The notes under the pieces were generated by a model. The model saw only the letters and a program-made list of their open reading frames with translations, did not search any database and was not told where the DNA came from. Positions 26,698 through 34,875 of a DNA stretch of 64,000 nucleotides are shown here, in pieces; the stretch's first letter is position 1, and every line of letters starts with the position of its first letter. The position numbers and the translations under genes are program-made. Source of the DNA: Thermoplasmata archaeon (GTDB taxonomy: Archaea; Thermoplasmatota; Thermoplasmata; Thermoplasmatales; Thermoplasmataceae); assembly GCA_021806345.1 (NCBI GenBank), contig JAJZXP010000301.1:100483-164482 (forward strand), read 5' to 3'.

Positions 26698-27068
26698 TTC
26701 TCAATTAATTCTCTATATTTCTCCGGAGTCAATAGATTTTCTGCTTTAGAACTTAATTTTATCCTCACAAGCCATGTTCCATATGGATCTTCATTAATAG
26801 ATTCAGGTTTGTTTACAAGAATATCATTGGTCTGAACCACTTCCCCGTTAACCGGGCAAAAGACATCTTCCGCTGATTTAACTGATTCTACTGAAAGCAA
26901 GACTTCCCCATTCCTAACGACCTTTCCAGGTTTGGGTAGATCTACAAAAACAATGTCAGTTAACTGTCTCTGGGCAAAATCAGTTATTCCAATCTCCACT
27001 ATTCCCTCCTCACCCTTAATCCATTCATGGGTTTTTGTATATTTAAAATCTGCAGGAATTTTCTCCAT
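26694..27068 (-). CDS. gcvH: Glycine cleavage system H protein
   Basis: Lipoyl carrier of the glycine cleavage system. Lipoylation lysine K64 in SVESVKSAEDVFCPV; THEWIKGEEGIVEIGITDFAQ is the standard N-terminal block, and EDPYGTWLVRIKLS the C-terminal one. 124 residues. Encoded about 11 kb from gcvPA/gcvPB, in an operon with rlmE, which is functionally unrelated. Confidence 0.95.
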   Translation of the reverse strand: MEKIPADFKYTKTHEWIKGEEGIVEIGITDFAQRQLTDIVFVDLPKPGKVVRNGEVLLSVESVKSAEDVFCPVNGEVVQTNDILVNKPESINEDPYGTWLVRIKLSSKAENLLTPEKYRELIEK

Positions 27069-27130
27069 AAGTGGGTTAATTAAGTGGAGTAATTAAGCGT
27101 TCTTTATTTTTTATTTGAAGGAATTCAGAA

Positions 27131-27454
27131 TCAGCTAATGTAGTTAACAGTCTCCTTTGCTCCATTCTCCTTCTTTTGTGTTACCAGTTCAGTTTCACCA
27201 AATTCAATTGCAATAAGATTGGAAACGGGTATCAATCTGAAGGTGGATTTTTTATTTGCATCTATCTTAAAAACCAATGCTCCTTCCTCTCCGAGTATTG
27301 TGTATCCTACAAACTCTCCACTGGTTTCCATTGGTTCATCTTTTCCACTATTCGATATCACTTTGTACTTTCCTCCCTTTTTTATTTCGATCATGTCCAT
27401 CTTATTCAAAACCTCCAGTATATTCAGAATCTTGTTTTCGGTAATCCTCAACAC
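27131..27454 (-). CDS. Small hypothetical protein, possible winged-helix regulator
   Basis: A 107-residue protein with no family I recognise. The N-terminus (ITENKILNILEVLNKMDMIE then IKKGGKYKVI) looks like a helix followed by a beta-wing, as at the end of a winged helix. The rest is beta-rich (GEFVGYTILGEEGALVFKID...). The start is GTG 27454 (TTG 27451 possible), with TATA at 27474-27484 and a palindrome between TATA and start. Upstream of gcvH on the same strand, 62 bases apart. DNA binding is only a suggestion. Confidence 0.6.
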   Translation of the reverse strand: MLRITENKILNILEVLNKMDMIEIKKGGKYKVISNSGKDEPMETSGEFVGYTILGEEGALVFKIDANKKSTFRLIPVSNLIAIEFGETELVTQKKENGAKETVNYIS

Positions 27455-27460
27455 TAGATA

Positions 27461-27475
27461 ATCCTATGCTAGGAT
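27461..27475. promoter_or_regulatory. Palindromic operator candidate (ATCCTA-TGC-TAGGAT)
   Basis: Perfect inverted repeat with 6-base arms and a 3-base spacer, placed between the TATA box (27474-27484) and the GTG at 27454, so it would cover the transcription start region. A protein bound here would block initiation. Whether the encoded 107-residue protein binds it is untested. Confidence 0.45.
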
Positions 27476-27548
27476 ATAATAATTTCAAGGTAAGCTGAAG
27501 AATATTTTTCAAACTTATTATATCAGTTAACAATTTTAAGCTGGAAAA

Positions 27549-28226
27549 ATGACATTCACTTATAAAGATCTAAAAAGGGAAAACGGAAAACCCGAAATAA
27601 TCGCAACAGTAATTCCAGAACTGGAGAGTAATGATCAGTTACGTCGAATTGAAAGTGAAAGGAAACTAATTAAATTTATTCCAGAGATCAGATGGGACTT
27701 ATCAGGAAGTAAAGGTAGGACTGAGCTCAAAAATTATCTAAGAAAAATTGAAGGTTTATCGATGAATGCAATTTTCACATTTCGCAGTTCGGATAAATAC
27801 ATTTCAAATTTGTATTATGATATAGCACTCGAATTTCCAAATATAATGATCGATTTGGATCTTTCTCAATATGATGAAGGAAAAATAAGGGGAAATGAAG
27901 AAAGGGTCATCATATCATCTCATTTTAGCAATGAAATAGAAATTTTTGGTCTATTCAATGAGATTAAGAACATTGGGTGTAGGTCAATAAAACTGGCCAC
28001 TCATTTTACTGATGGTTTTTTCTTTGAAGTGGTGAGAGCATTCAGCGAGTTAGGGGGAAATATGTCTATTTCCATTGTACCACAGGGTCCAGACGGTTCC
28101 AAGAAAAGAATAATTTCAGCACTCACTGTCAGTGACTTTGTTTATTCCTATTTTGATAAATCTGTAGCTGAAGGGCAGATCAGCTACAAGGAAATAAACA
28201 ATGTCCTGCAGATGTTGAGATACTAG
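27549..28226 (+). CDS. aroD: 3-dehydroquinate dehydratase, type I
   Basis: Class I Schiff-base dehydratase of the shikimate pathway. Candidate catalytic residues: H125 (IISSHFS) and Schiff-base lysine K148 (RSIKLATHF). The C-terminal PQGPDGSKKRIISALTVSDF and VAEGQISYKEI follow the family pattern (Ser-Lys-x-Arg; A-x-G-Q). Length 225 is right for archaeal enzymes. The sequence is divergent in the usual EWRLD region (IPEIRWDLS). Three bases from the convergent MarC stop. Confidence 0.85.
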   Translation: MTFTYKDLKRENGKPEIIATVIPELESNDQLRRIESERKLIKFIPEIRWDLSGSKGRTELKNYLRKIEGLSMNAIFTFRSSDKYISNLYYDIALEFPNIMIDLDLSQYDEGKIRGNEERVIISSHFSNEIEIFGLFNEIKNIGCRSIKLATHFTDGFFFEVVRAFSELGGNMSISIVPQGPDGSKKRIISALTVSDFVYSYFDKSVAEGQISYKEINNVLQMLRY

Positions 28227-28228
28227 AC

Positions 28229-28873
28229 TTATGGCACGAAACCTGTAAAAATTGCCATAAGACCAGTGGTTATTAACTCGATGGCTATAGAAGCGAGTAA
28301 AAGACCCATAACTCTTGATATCACAGTGGTTCCAGTTTTTCCAAGTCTGCGAGATATGCCAGAGGAGAAGTACAGGATTACATAGGCAACAATAAGCAGG
28401 ATGACTATGGACAGAATGAAAACAAACTTAAGTTGAAATGTTGAGGCTTTTTCATTGAGAAGAATAGCAGTGGTTATTGATCCAGGCCCGGCGAGTAGAG
28501 GAGATCCTATGGGAACTATTCCAACATCCTCCCTATCTTTGCCCTCCTCATTTTCTTCCTTCGATAATTTTGTGTTTGAGATTTTTCCCTGAAGCATATC
28601 GAATGCAACCTTGAACAGCAAAATTCCGCCAGCTACTTTGAAGTCGTTAATGCTTATTCCCAGTCCTTCAAATATGTAATAACCCAGGGCTACAAAGCCA
28701 AAAACCATCCCACCAGCCATTAGTATTGCTTTTCTGACTGTTGATACCTTATCCTTTATGGAATATCCATCTGTCAGGACGACCATTGGTGGAACTGCTC
28801 CAATTGGATTCATTATTGCAAACATTGCAGCAAAGCAATATCCAAAGAACTCAAGAGTTATGTAAATTGACAA
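28229..28873 (-). CDS. MarC-family integral membrane protein (second copy)
   Basis: Paralogue of the protein at 7843. Family blocks: FAAMFAIMNPIGAVPPMVVLTDG, GGILLFKVAFDMLQG, and VPIGSPLLAGPGSITTAILL. Six membrane helices. I chose TTG 28873 (next residues S-I-Y-I-T-L-E-F) because the open frame beyond it, to 29014, runs into the divergent promoter region and the start of the next gene and encodes no family sequence. The insert with NTKLSKEENEEGKDREDVG is a charged cytoplasmic loop. Confidence 0.82.
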   Translation of the reverse strand: MSIYITLEFFGYCFAAMFAIMNPIGAVPPMVVLTDGYSIKDKVSTVRKAILMAGGMVFGFVALGYYIFEGLGISINDFKVAGGILLFKVAFDMLQGKISNTKLSKEENEEGKDREDVGIVPIGSPLLAGPGSITTAILLNEKASTFQLKFVFILSIVILLIVAYVILYFSSGISRRLGKTGTTVISRVMGLLLASIAIELITTGLMAIFTGFVP

Positions 28874-28968
28874 CTCAAGACAATACCTTCCCCTATTATA
28901 ATTATTTAATAAAATATCAGAAAATAAAATTGCAAATAAAAATAAATAAGAGTAGCAATTGTGGAATA

Positions 28969-29799
28969 TTGGATCATATAGACATTGAAAGAATTTTAGA
29001 GGAGAACTTTTCAAAGAAAAGCAGCATATTCATAGTAGATTTTATACACAGGGGTGATTTAGATTTAAGAAGTTATGAAAAGGGACAGGTGGTATTTCCG
29101 TACAGCCCCATGTTAAGTATTCTGGCGAGAGGCGCTAGGAGAGTATCAAGTTCTGATGAAGAAACTTCCCTCACCATGCCAGAATCAGTTTTCCTGAAAA
29201 TATTGGAGGATATGGAAGCATCTGAGTTCAAGATCACAAAATTAGAGATGGTAGGAAAAGGAAGTGAAAAGGTCCTTTTTAATTCCAAAAATTTTTACAT
29301 TGATTACGACATTGTGGAAAAATTACTCAATTATGGCTTCACACTAAAGAATTGCATTTTCCACAAGAATGGTTCTTTCATAGGGGTAAGTAGATACTCT
29401 TCATTGTGGTCAAACGATATCAAGACATTGGGACTAACATCAGAGCGGGTCGCAATAAATCTAGACTCATCATTGATGAACTTCGTAAACTTAAATGAAA
29501 TTAAAAGTAACGAAAATAAGGTTTACAGGGCGGGTAATATTTTGCAGTTTAAAAATCAATTTGGTTTATTGGAAAGCCTTCTGGAGAGAATCGGGAAAAA
29601 ACGCGTAAGTTTAATTAGAAAAATGAGAAATGGAACAAGTATATTCTACGTCTTGGACAGCAAAAGAAATGGAGGTATATTAGTTCAGCACACGTACGAC
29701 TCCATTAAAATGAGAGTTTTTGCTCAATGTTCCGTAAATCTAATTATCGATGTTGCAGAAGCCATTGAGAAATCAGGAGGGGTTTTTATTGGCAGATGA
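28969..29799 (+). CDS. Conserved hypothetical protein, first gene of an unknown two-gene module
   Basis: A 276-residue soluble protein I do not recognise. It mixes alpha and beta elements, with hydrophobic strands such as SSIFIVDFIHRGDLDL and GILVQHTYDSIKMRVFAQC, and no Cys/His cluster, P-loop or membrane segment. I chose TTG 28969 (L-D-H-I-D-I-E-R-I); the open frame upstream to 28741 is antisense to the MarC gene. An AT-rich promoter region (TATTTAATAAAAT) lies about 50 bases upstream. Its stop overlaps the next gene by 11 bases. Confidence 0.6.
   Translation: MDHIDIERILEENFSKKSSIFIVDFIHRGDLDLRSYEKGQVVFPYSPMLSILARGARRVSSSDEETSLTMPESVFLKILEDMEASEFKITKLEMVGKGSEKVLFNSKNFYIDYDIVEKLLNYGFTLKNCIFHKNGSFIGVSRYSSLWSNDIKTLGLTSERVAINLDSSLMNFVNLNEIKSNENKVYRAGNILQFKNQFGLLESLLERIGKKRVSLIRKMRNGTSIFYVLDSKRNGGILVQHTYDSIKMRVFAQCSVNLIIDVAEAIEKSGGVFIGR
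29775..29782 (+). promoter_or_regulatory. Shine-Dalgarno sequence deciding the TTG 29789 start
   Basis: AGGAGGGG, six bases before TTG 29789, within the 3' end of the upstream gene. One of the strongest anti-SD matches in the window, as expected for an internal operon gene where leaderless initiation is not possible. Confidence 0.6.
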
Positions 29800-30514
29800 T
29801 CCACTAATTAGAGGTTTAAGAAAGGAGGAAAGAAATAGGAAAACCATATATTTCTTAATATCAACCTTAATTTCTTATTTTAACAGCCAAGATAAGACAA
29901 CATTTCGCATCACCGATTCTGATATAGGGGATGATAAATTCAAAATAACAACAGTCAACGAAAGTGGCTCGCAACTGGAATGGATAGGAAAACTGCCAAA
30001 CAAGAATAGCGTAATTTCCCAGTTGCCAGCTTCCAGGAATGAGGCAGGAAGAACCAATCTCGACTTTAGCAATAAAGTATCAGAAGATCAATTAGAAACA
30101 GAAATAATAATACCTTCAAAAAAAGAGTTATCCATCTACGTGAGGGATCAAAACGGTACAAATGAGATTAAAATTGTACAGCAATTTCCATTCCCATATT
30201 ATAGGGAAATGCCCATCTATGAAAAATTTCTATGTTTACAAGCACTTGTAGGCAAAGCTGGTATGAGGGGAGAGGGAGAATTGGTCTTGAACATATTCAG
30301 AAAGATTGAATACTTTCTACTTGGACCTCTCGATCAGGAAATGATGGATGACATAAGGAGGCTGGTAAGAGTTGGATTGGAGTCTTCAATAATCAAATCA
30401 ATCAATGGAAGTGTTTACATCGACAGTAAAATACTAACATCAAGAACTAGATTTATGAAAATATACGAAAGATACTATCTTAAAATCAACAAGACTACCC
30501 TTTATGATTTTTAA
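29789..30514 (+). CDS. Conserved hypothetical protein, second gene of the unknown module
   Basis: A 241-residue soluble protein with no family I recognise. An N-terminal helical region (KEERNRKTIYFLISTLISYF), a polar middle, and a helical C-terminal half ending K-I-N-K-T-T-L-Y-D-F. The start is TTG 29789, fixed by a strong Shine-Dalgarno sequence (AGGAGGGG, 29775-29782) six bases upstream inside the previous gene; the longer frame from 29750 lacks such a signal. Overlap and SD imply tight co-expression of both proteins, probably as a complex (inference). The stop is nine bases from the convergent transporter gene. Confidence 0.6.
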   Translation: MADDPLIRGLRKEERNRKTIYFLISTLISYFNSQDKTTFRITDSDIGDDKFKITTVNESGSQLEWIGKLPNKNSVISQLPASRNEAGRTNLDFSNKVSEDQLETEIIIPSKKELSIYVRDQNGTNEIKIVQQFPFPYYREMPIYEKFLCLQALVGKAGMRGEGELVLNIFRKIEYFLLGPLDQEMMDDIRRLVRVGLESSIIKSINGSVYIDSKILTSRTRFMKIYERYYLKINKTTLYDF

Positions 30515-30523
30515 AACCAACAA

Positions 30524-31426
30524 TTATGCAAATGTAAAACCAAGTAATAAACCAAGCAATGGAGAAACAATCCACATGAGAACTACCACCAGAAACGGTT
30601 TAAATGAGATTACCTTGGTGGTATAAGATAGACCCGTACCGAAAACACTAGATGTCATTGCTTGGGTGCTTGGAATAGGCACTCCAATGAAAGTTGCACC
30701 TTCCACAAGTAAACTTGAAACCAGCAGTGATACAAGAGCGTTTCTGTATCTCATTGCATACAAGTCTTGACCAACTCTCTTTAAAACGCCTTTACTGAGA
30801 ACCATTGCACCAAAAATAATTGCCACCACCATAATTGGAGATGTGAACATGCTGTGAGGGTCAAAAGAACCCAGGAGTCCAAACGTATTTGCACCCAGAG
30901 TAAAGGAAGTCACAAAAGAGAGTATGATCAAGCTCAACTTATAGAATCTCGCACTCTTCCAAACATTTACAGTTCCCGCATCTCCAAGTTTCGTGTTGAG
31001 GTAATAAGACAATATAATTGAGAAAACAGGAGACACGATCCAGGCAAGAATTACTAGAAGAAGATATGGTTCCTGAAATTTATACCCAGTTCTGAGAGCT
31101 ACTCCCAGGGAAGTTCCAATCAGTGCCATTACCAGTGAAAGTGGAACTCTGACATACGCAGCAATAAAAAACATTAAAGTCGAAACTGTCAAGACAACAA
31201 CAATGTTGTAGTTTGTCTCTGGAAGAATTTTTGAAAGCGAGTTAGACAAAAATTTTCCTTCTATCAGAAAGCCTGCAATCAACCCGGAAATGCCAATTAG
31301 AATTCCAAAGATTTTTGATACCACTCTTGATCCAATAATTGTGCCGACCGTTGCTGAAAGGTTGTTTCCGGCGACAAAGGCAGTAAGGATAGCTAGAATT
31401 GAAAGTATCAGTATTTGGAATATCAT
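30524..31426 (-). CDS. pitA: Inorganic phosphate transporter, PiT family
   Basis: Low-affinity ion-coupled phosphate permease. Both PiT signature repeats are visible: GNNLSATVGTIIGSR near the N-terminus and the inverted copy GVPIPSTQAMTSSVFGTGLS near residue 250, with GANTFG between. Strongly hydrophobic, about 9-10 helices, 300 residues (short PiT). The start overlaps the stop of the PhoU-like gene by four bases, the usual DUF47-PiT arrangement. Confidence 0.9.
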   Translation of the reverse strand: MIFQILILSILAILTAFVAGNNLSATVGTIIGSRVVSKIFGILIGISGLIAGFLIEGKFLSNSLSKILPETNYNIVVVLTVSTLMFFIAAYVRVPLSLVMALIGTSLGVALRTGYKFQEPYLLLVILAWIVSPVFSIILSYYLNTKLGDAGTVNVWKSARFYKLSLIILSFVTSFTLGANTFGLLGSFDPHSMFTSPIMVVAIIFGAMVLSKGVLKRVGQDLYAMRYRNALVSLLVSSLLVEGATFIGVPIPSTQAMTSSVFGTGLSYTTKVISFKPFLVVVLMWIVSPLLGLLLGFTFA

Positions 31427-32103
31427 CTTGATACTGACATCATTGTGTTGAGAACAAGATCAGATATATCTTCACAATTGTCGAGAAGATCGTCAAGGGT
31501 ATGAACAACGGAGTTGACGTGATTAAACATCAGGTAGGAAATGCTTTCGGAGGTTCTGTATAATCTGTCAATAACACTGTCTTTCACCTCATCAACACTT
31601 TCTTCCAGCTCTTCAATTCTACCCCTTATTTTCTTCACGTTTTCGATATCAGAATCCTCCAGAATTAGCTTTATATTTTGTAAAGCTGAAAGATTCTTAT
31701 TTAAAATTGTCTGGAAATTCTCATAGAATCCCTTAATAGGCTCCATCTGGAATCCATTTGCGATGAGACTATCTTTAGCTCTGTTCATTTCTCTTGCTAT
31801 CCAGTAGGTTTTGTCAATTATGTCGTCAAATTTTTCTATTAATTGGAGAAAATTATCCATAAGCGATGACCCAATTGCTCCTGAGGTGACCTCCCTTTTC
31901 ATCTCCAGTGTCATTTCATCAGCTTTCTTTTCATTGTATCCTATGGTTCTTGTAATATCCGCTATATCCTTGGATGGATCCTTGAAAATCTGAATGAGCA
32001 TTTTTGAGTTGTCCTCAGCAAGGGAAAGATAGGTTTCCATATTCTGTAAGGTTTGTCTTTCACCGATAACCATGAGTTTCTTGAGAAAGTGGTAATTCGC
32101 CAT
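31423..32103 (-). CDS. DUF47/PhoU-like phosphate transport accessory protein
   Basis: All-helical PhoU-like protein thought to regulate the cognate PiT transporter. Heptad-rich helices carry acidic metal-binding-type motifs: IGYNEKKADEMT, IEKFDDIIDKTYW, IEELEESVDEVKDSVIDRL and the C-terminal HTLDDLLDNCEDISDLV. ATG 32103 is preferred over TTG 32112, since TATA (TTAAATATTC, 32121-32130) stands at 18-27 bases. First gene of the operon with pitA. Confidence 0.88.
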   Translation of the reverse strand: MANYHFLKKLMVIGERQTLQNMETYLSLAEDNSKMLIQIFKDPSKDIADITRTIGYNEKKADEMTLEMKREVTSGAIGSSLMDNFLQLIEKFDDIIDKTYWIAREMNRAKDSLIANGFQMEPIKGFYENFQTILNKNLSALQNIKLILEDSDIENVKKIRGRIEELEESVDEVKDSVIDRLYRTSESISYLMFNHVNSVVHTLDDLLDNCEDISDLVLNTMMSVSR

Positions 32104-32684
32104 TTTTGACAATGTAAGTTGAATATTTAAAACTTAGGTTAATAAATTTTAATATAGAATCTATATAAAATATATACCGCACCTTTAAGAATTTAAGGAA
32201 TGAAATGAGATCGATGTCGACACTTATTCCCAAGGGTCAAGGAATTAGAGGTCAAGACATCTTTTGGAGACAACAGATGCTGTAAAACAAAGCAATTCCA
32301 CTATACTCAGCATTTTCAGTCTTAAGGTAAATACTTGGTTTAGAAGGAAATCGAATAAAGTCATCAAATCAGTAACTTCATTTAGTTTATGGTGAATGGG
32401 TATTCAATAAGTCAGATAAGTTAGTCCACACTTCAGGTGTCAGTAAAATCAAAATAGGTGGCAGGTTAATAACAAATCAAGTTTGTATTACGATGGGTAA
32501 TCTAATATTAAAAAAATTTCTAATATATTATGGAATTAAGGTTTTTATGATCTTTGCTCATAACATCACAAAGATACAAGTTATCAGGATAATCAAAAGA
32601 AAGTGTTTATCAGATCTTACCAAAAATCACTATATTACCAGGAGTGATAATAATATTCAGCACTTTATGACTGAGGTTTTCTAA
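32104..32684. other. 581-base intergenic region without a recognised gene
   Basis: Divergent upstream region between the phosphate operon and asd. It holds the phosphate-operon TATA, a strong plus-strand TATA (ATATAAAATATATA, about 32163-32176), a 26-codon frame from ATG 32205 to TAA 32283-32285, and two copies of GGTCAAG 15 bases apart (32235 and 32250). The 63-codon frame at 32493-32684 has no family resemblance and ends where asd begins. No tRNA-like or strongly paired RNA was seen. Confidence 0.4.
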
Positions 32685-33695
32685 GTGGATAAGTTAAGTG
32701 TGGCAATTCTTGGTTCTACCGGAGTTGTCGGAAAAAAATTTATTGACATATTGAAAAACCACCCATGGTTTAAAATTGATGGATTATACGCATCAGGCTC
32801 CTCAAATGGAAAGAAAATAACAGTGGATTCAGTAGAAAAAGAAGTTCACCTCTCAGATCCTGAACTCATCTCAAGGGAAAACTTTGATTTAATTTTTAGT
32901 GCAGTTAGCGATGAGCACTCTACTATTTTAGAAAAAGAATTACGAAAGAGAAATCAACGGGTTTTCACCAATGCCTCAGGGAACAGAATGGAGAAAGACG
33001 TACCGCTGGTTGTACCAGAATTAAATTATGAGAAACTGATGGATATACAACACAAGAAAGGCTATATTGTTGCCAATGGAAATTGCTCCACGATCGGGGC
33101 AATCCTTGGCAGCTACCCATCCTTTGACTATTGGGAAAATGATATGGTAATCACCACCTTGCAGGCGGTCAGCGGAGCAGGTTATCCAGGTATCCCCTCT
33201 CTGGACATTATAGGAAATGTAATTCCATATATACCAAAAGAAGAGGAAAAGATAAGAAAGGAAACTTTAAAAATATTGGAATTCAAGGAAAGGGAGAATT
33301 TCAATCCAGGAAAATTCGAGATAAGTAGCACCACAACAAGGGTTCCGGTTCATAGTGGTCATATGATTTCATTGAGCGTAAGAGTAAAGGAAAATGTGAA
33401 AGAACCCGAAATCCTCCAAAGTTTTGAAGAATTTAAAAATGGAAACATTTTGGGAAATTACCCATCTCTTCCGGAAAAAAGTGTCGAACTATTGAAGGAA
33501 ATTGATAGGCCGCAACCTGCTTTAGATTGCAATTTTTGGGATTACAAGAAAGAAATGGCAGTACGAGTGGGAAGAGTGAGATTGGACAAAAGACGTTTAT
33601 CAATGATTATTTTGGTCAACAATCTGGTGAGGGGAGCTGCTGGGGCGTCTATTTTAAACGCAGAGATTGTTTTAAAAATGGAGGGACTCATTTGA
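32685..33695 (+). CDS. asd: Aspartate-semialdehyde dehydrogenase
   Basis: Reduces aspartyl phosphate to the semialdehyde for lysine, threonine and methionine synthesis. NADP loop GSTGVVG (10-16); catalytic C134 in ANGNCSTIG; substrate-binding TTTRVPVHSGH with the catalytic His. Sequence style (NCSTI, GAGYPGIPS) is of the archaeal/fungal ASADH branch, which also includes some malonyl-CoA reductases; pairing with aspartate kinase favours ASADH. Starts at GTG 32685 (V-D-K-L-S). TTGA overlap with the next gene. Confidence 0.93.
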   Translation: MDKLSVAILGSTGVVGKKFIDILKNHPWFKIDGLYASGSSNGKKITVDSVEKEVHLSDPELISRENFDLIFSAVSDEHSTILEKELRKRNQRVFTNASGNRMEKDVPLVVPELNYEKLMDIQHKKGYIVANGNCSTIGAILGSYPSFDYWENDMVITTLQAVSGAGYPGIPSLDIIGNVIPYIPKEEEKIRKETLKILEFKERENFNPGKFEISSTTTRVPVHSGHMISLSVRVKENVKEPEILQSFEEFKNGNILGNYPSLPEKSVELLKEIDRPQPALDCNFWDYKKEMAVRVGRVRLDKRRLSMIILVNNLVRGAAGASILNAEIVLKMEGLI

Positions 33696-34591
33696 GTTCT
33701 GGGAAAGTATTCAAAATAGGGGGTTCCTGTCTGCAGAGTCAGGATTCCTATGATCAGCTCTGGAGAATCAGAGAAAAATTCGGAAGTGGAATTTTTGTAT
33801 TCAGTGCATTTGACGGGGTCACTGATAAGCTGATTAAAAATTTTGAAAATGGAAACAAACTAGCGTTCGCAAAATATCTCCTGGAGAAACACAGGAATAT
33901 AGTCTCCAGCAAATTGAATAAAGATATTCAGGAATCACAGGAAATGTTACTGAAAATGAATGGTTTTAATTCAGTTGACCTATTTTATCAAGCAATTAGA
34001 AATTACAATTTAGAAGATTATCTGAGCCTAGGAGAAAAATTATCTGCCTCTACTGGATATTTATTCTTAAACCACCGTTTTCCATCTTTATATATACCAT
34101 CCGATTTACTGGGAGTTTCAGTCATAGAATACAATGGGATACCGTCCATTGAAATCAATGAGTCGAGAACCAAGTTTTTGGAATGGAAACTAGATTTGCA
34201 AAATGTAAATATCATAACCACAGGTTTTTTTGGCAAGGATAAGCAGGGTAAAATCAAAACATTAGGGAGAAATTCCAGCGATTACAGTGCTGCATCTCTC
34301 AGTGCAATTACAGGTTCAAAGAAACTTTTTCTATTCAAGGATGTGAATGGAATATACGAAGGAGATCCTAAAACTGGATTGTACAAAAGTCCACTAAAAA
34401 GGATTAGTTATGAATTTACAATCAATCTTATAAAAAATGGTTCACCGATTGTACACCAGAGGGCAGTAGAATTATGTAGGGACTATGAAATAGATATATT
34501 TGTTCAAAATTATAATGCAAATAAAGATGGAACCATAATCTCAAAATTCGAGGATGATCTAGAACTTATTACGAAGCAAGGAAATAAGTGA
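33692..34591 (+). CDS. lysC: Aspartate kinase, catalytic domain only
   Basis: Phosphorylates aspartate to commit carbon to the aspartate family. The amino-acid kinase fold is visible: KIGGSCL at the N-terminus, FVFSAFDGVTDKL, SLGEKLSAST, the TTGFFG loop, GRNSSDYSAASLSA, and LFKDVNGIYEGDPK. At 299 residues it ends after the kinase domain; the C-terminal ACT domains of typical aspartate kinases (about 400-470 residues) are absent. The start is TTG 33692, supported by GGAGGG (33680-33685) seven bases upstream and the TTGA overlap with asd. Family assignment is firmer with asd next to it. Confidence 0.87.
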   Translation: MSSGKVFKIGGSCLQSQDSYDQLWRIREKFGSGIFVFSAFDGVTDKLIKNFENGNKLAFAKYLLEKHRNIVSSKLNKDIQESQEMLLKMNGFNSVDLFYQAIRNYNLEDYLSLGEKLSASTGYLFLNHRFPSLYIPSDLLGVSVIEYNGIPSIEINESRTKFLEWKLDLQNVNIITTGFFGKDKQGKIKTLGRNSSDYSAASLSAITGSKKLFLFKDVNGIYEGDPKTGLYKSPLKRISYEFTINLIKNGSPIVHQRAVELCRDYEIDIFVQNYNANKDGTIISKFEDDLELITKQGNK

Positions 34592-34722
34592 TTTGTGGTT
34601 CATCAAAAAGGAAAAATTCAACATTTTAAATTTGGTCAAGAAGTATAGGGTAGAATAAACTCAATCATTGTTTGGGGGGAATTTTTCAAAATATCATGTA
34701 TCATACTTATGCAATGGTATCA

Positions 34723-34797
34723 TGCTCTGACCGGGATTTGGACCCGAGTCGCCGGCTTGAAAGGCCGGTATGCTTGGCCTGGCTACACCATCAGAGC
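34723..34797 (-). tRNA. tRNA-Glu (anticodon TTC)
   Basis: Minus-strand cloverleaf: acceptor GCTCTGA/TCAGAGC, anticodon stem CCGGC/GCCGG around loop CTTTCAA (anticodon TTC, reads GAA), T stem TCGGG/CCCGG with loop TCCAAAT, discriminator A. No intron, no encoded CCA. Confidence 0.94.
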
Positions 34798-34875
34798 AGG
34801 GTAATCAGGTAAGATACCAATCTATATTTATTTTTGCCTGAAAATTGCAGTAAACCCGCATTCAGTATTTTTGCG

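Noticed and set aside
27176..27461. Plus-strand frames opposite the 107-residue protein gene
   Set aside because: The minus-strand frame has a TATA box, palindrome and plausible protein composition; the plus frames look like its antisense shadows.
28741..28968. N-terminal extension of the unknown gene at 28969
   Set aside because: Antisense to the conserved MarC coding region; TTG 28969 follows the divergent AT-rich promoter gap.
32493..32684. 63-codon plus-strand frame ending where asd starts
   Set aside because: AT-rich intergenic composition, no ribosome site and no recognisable motif; treated as chance.
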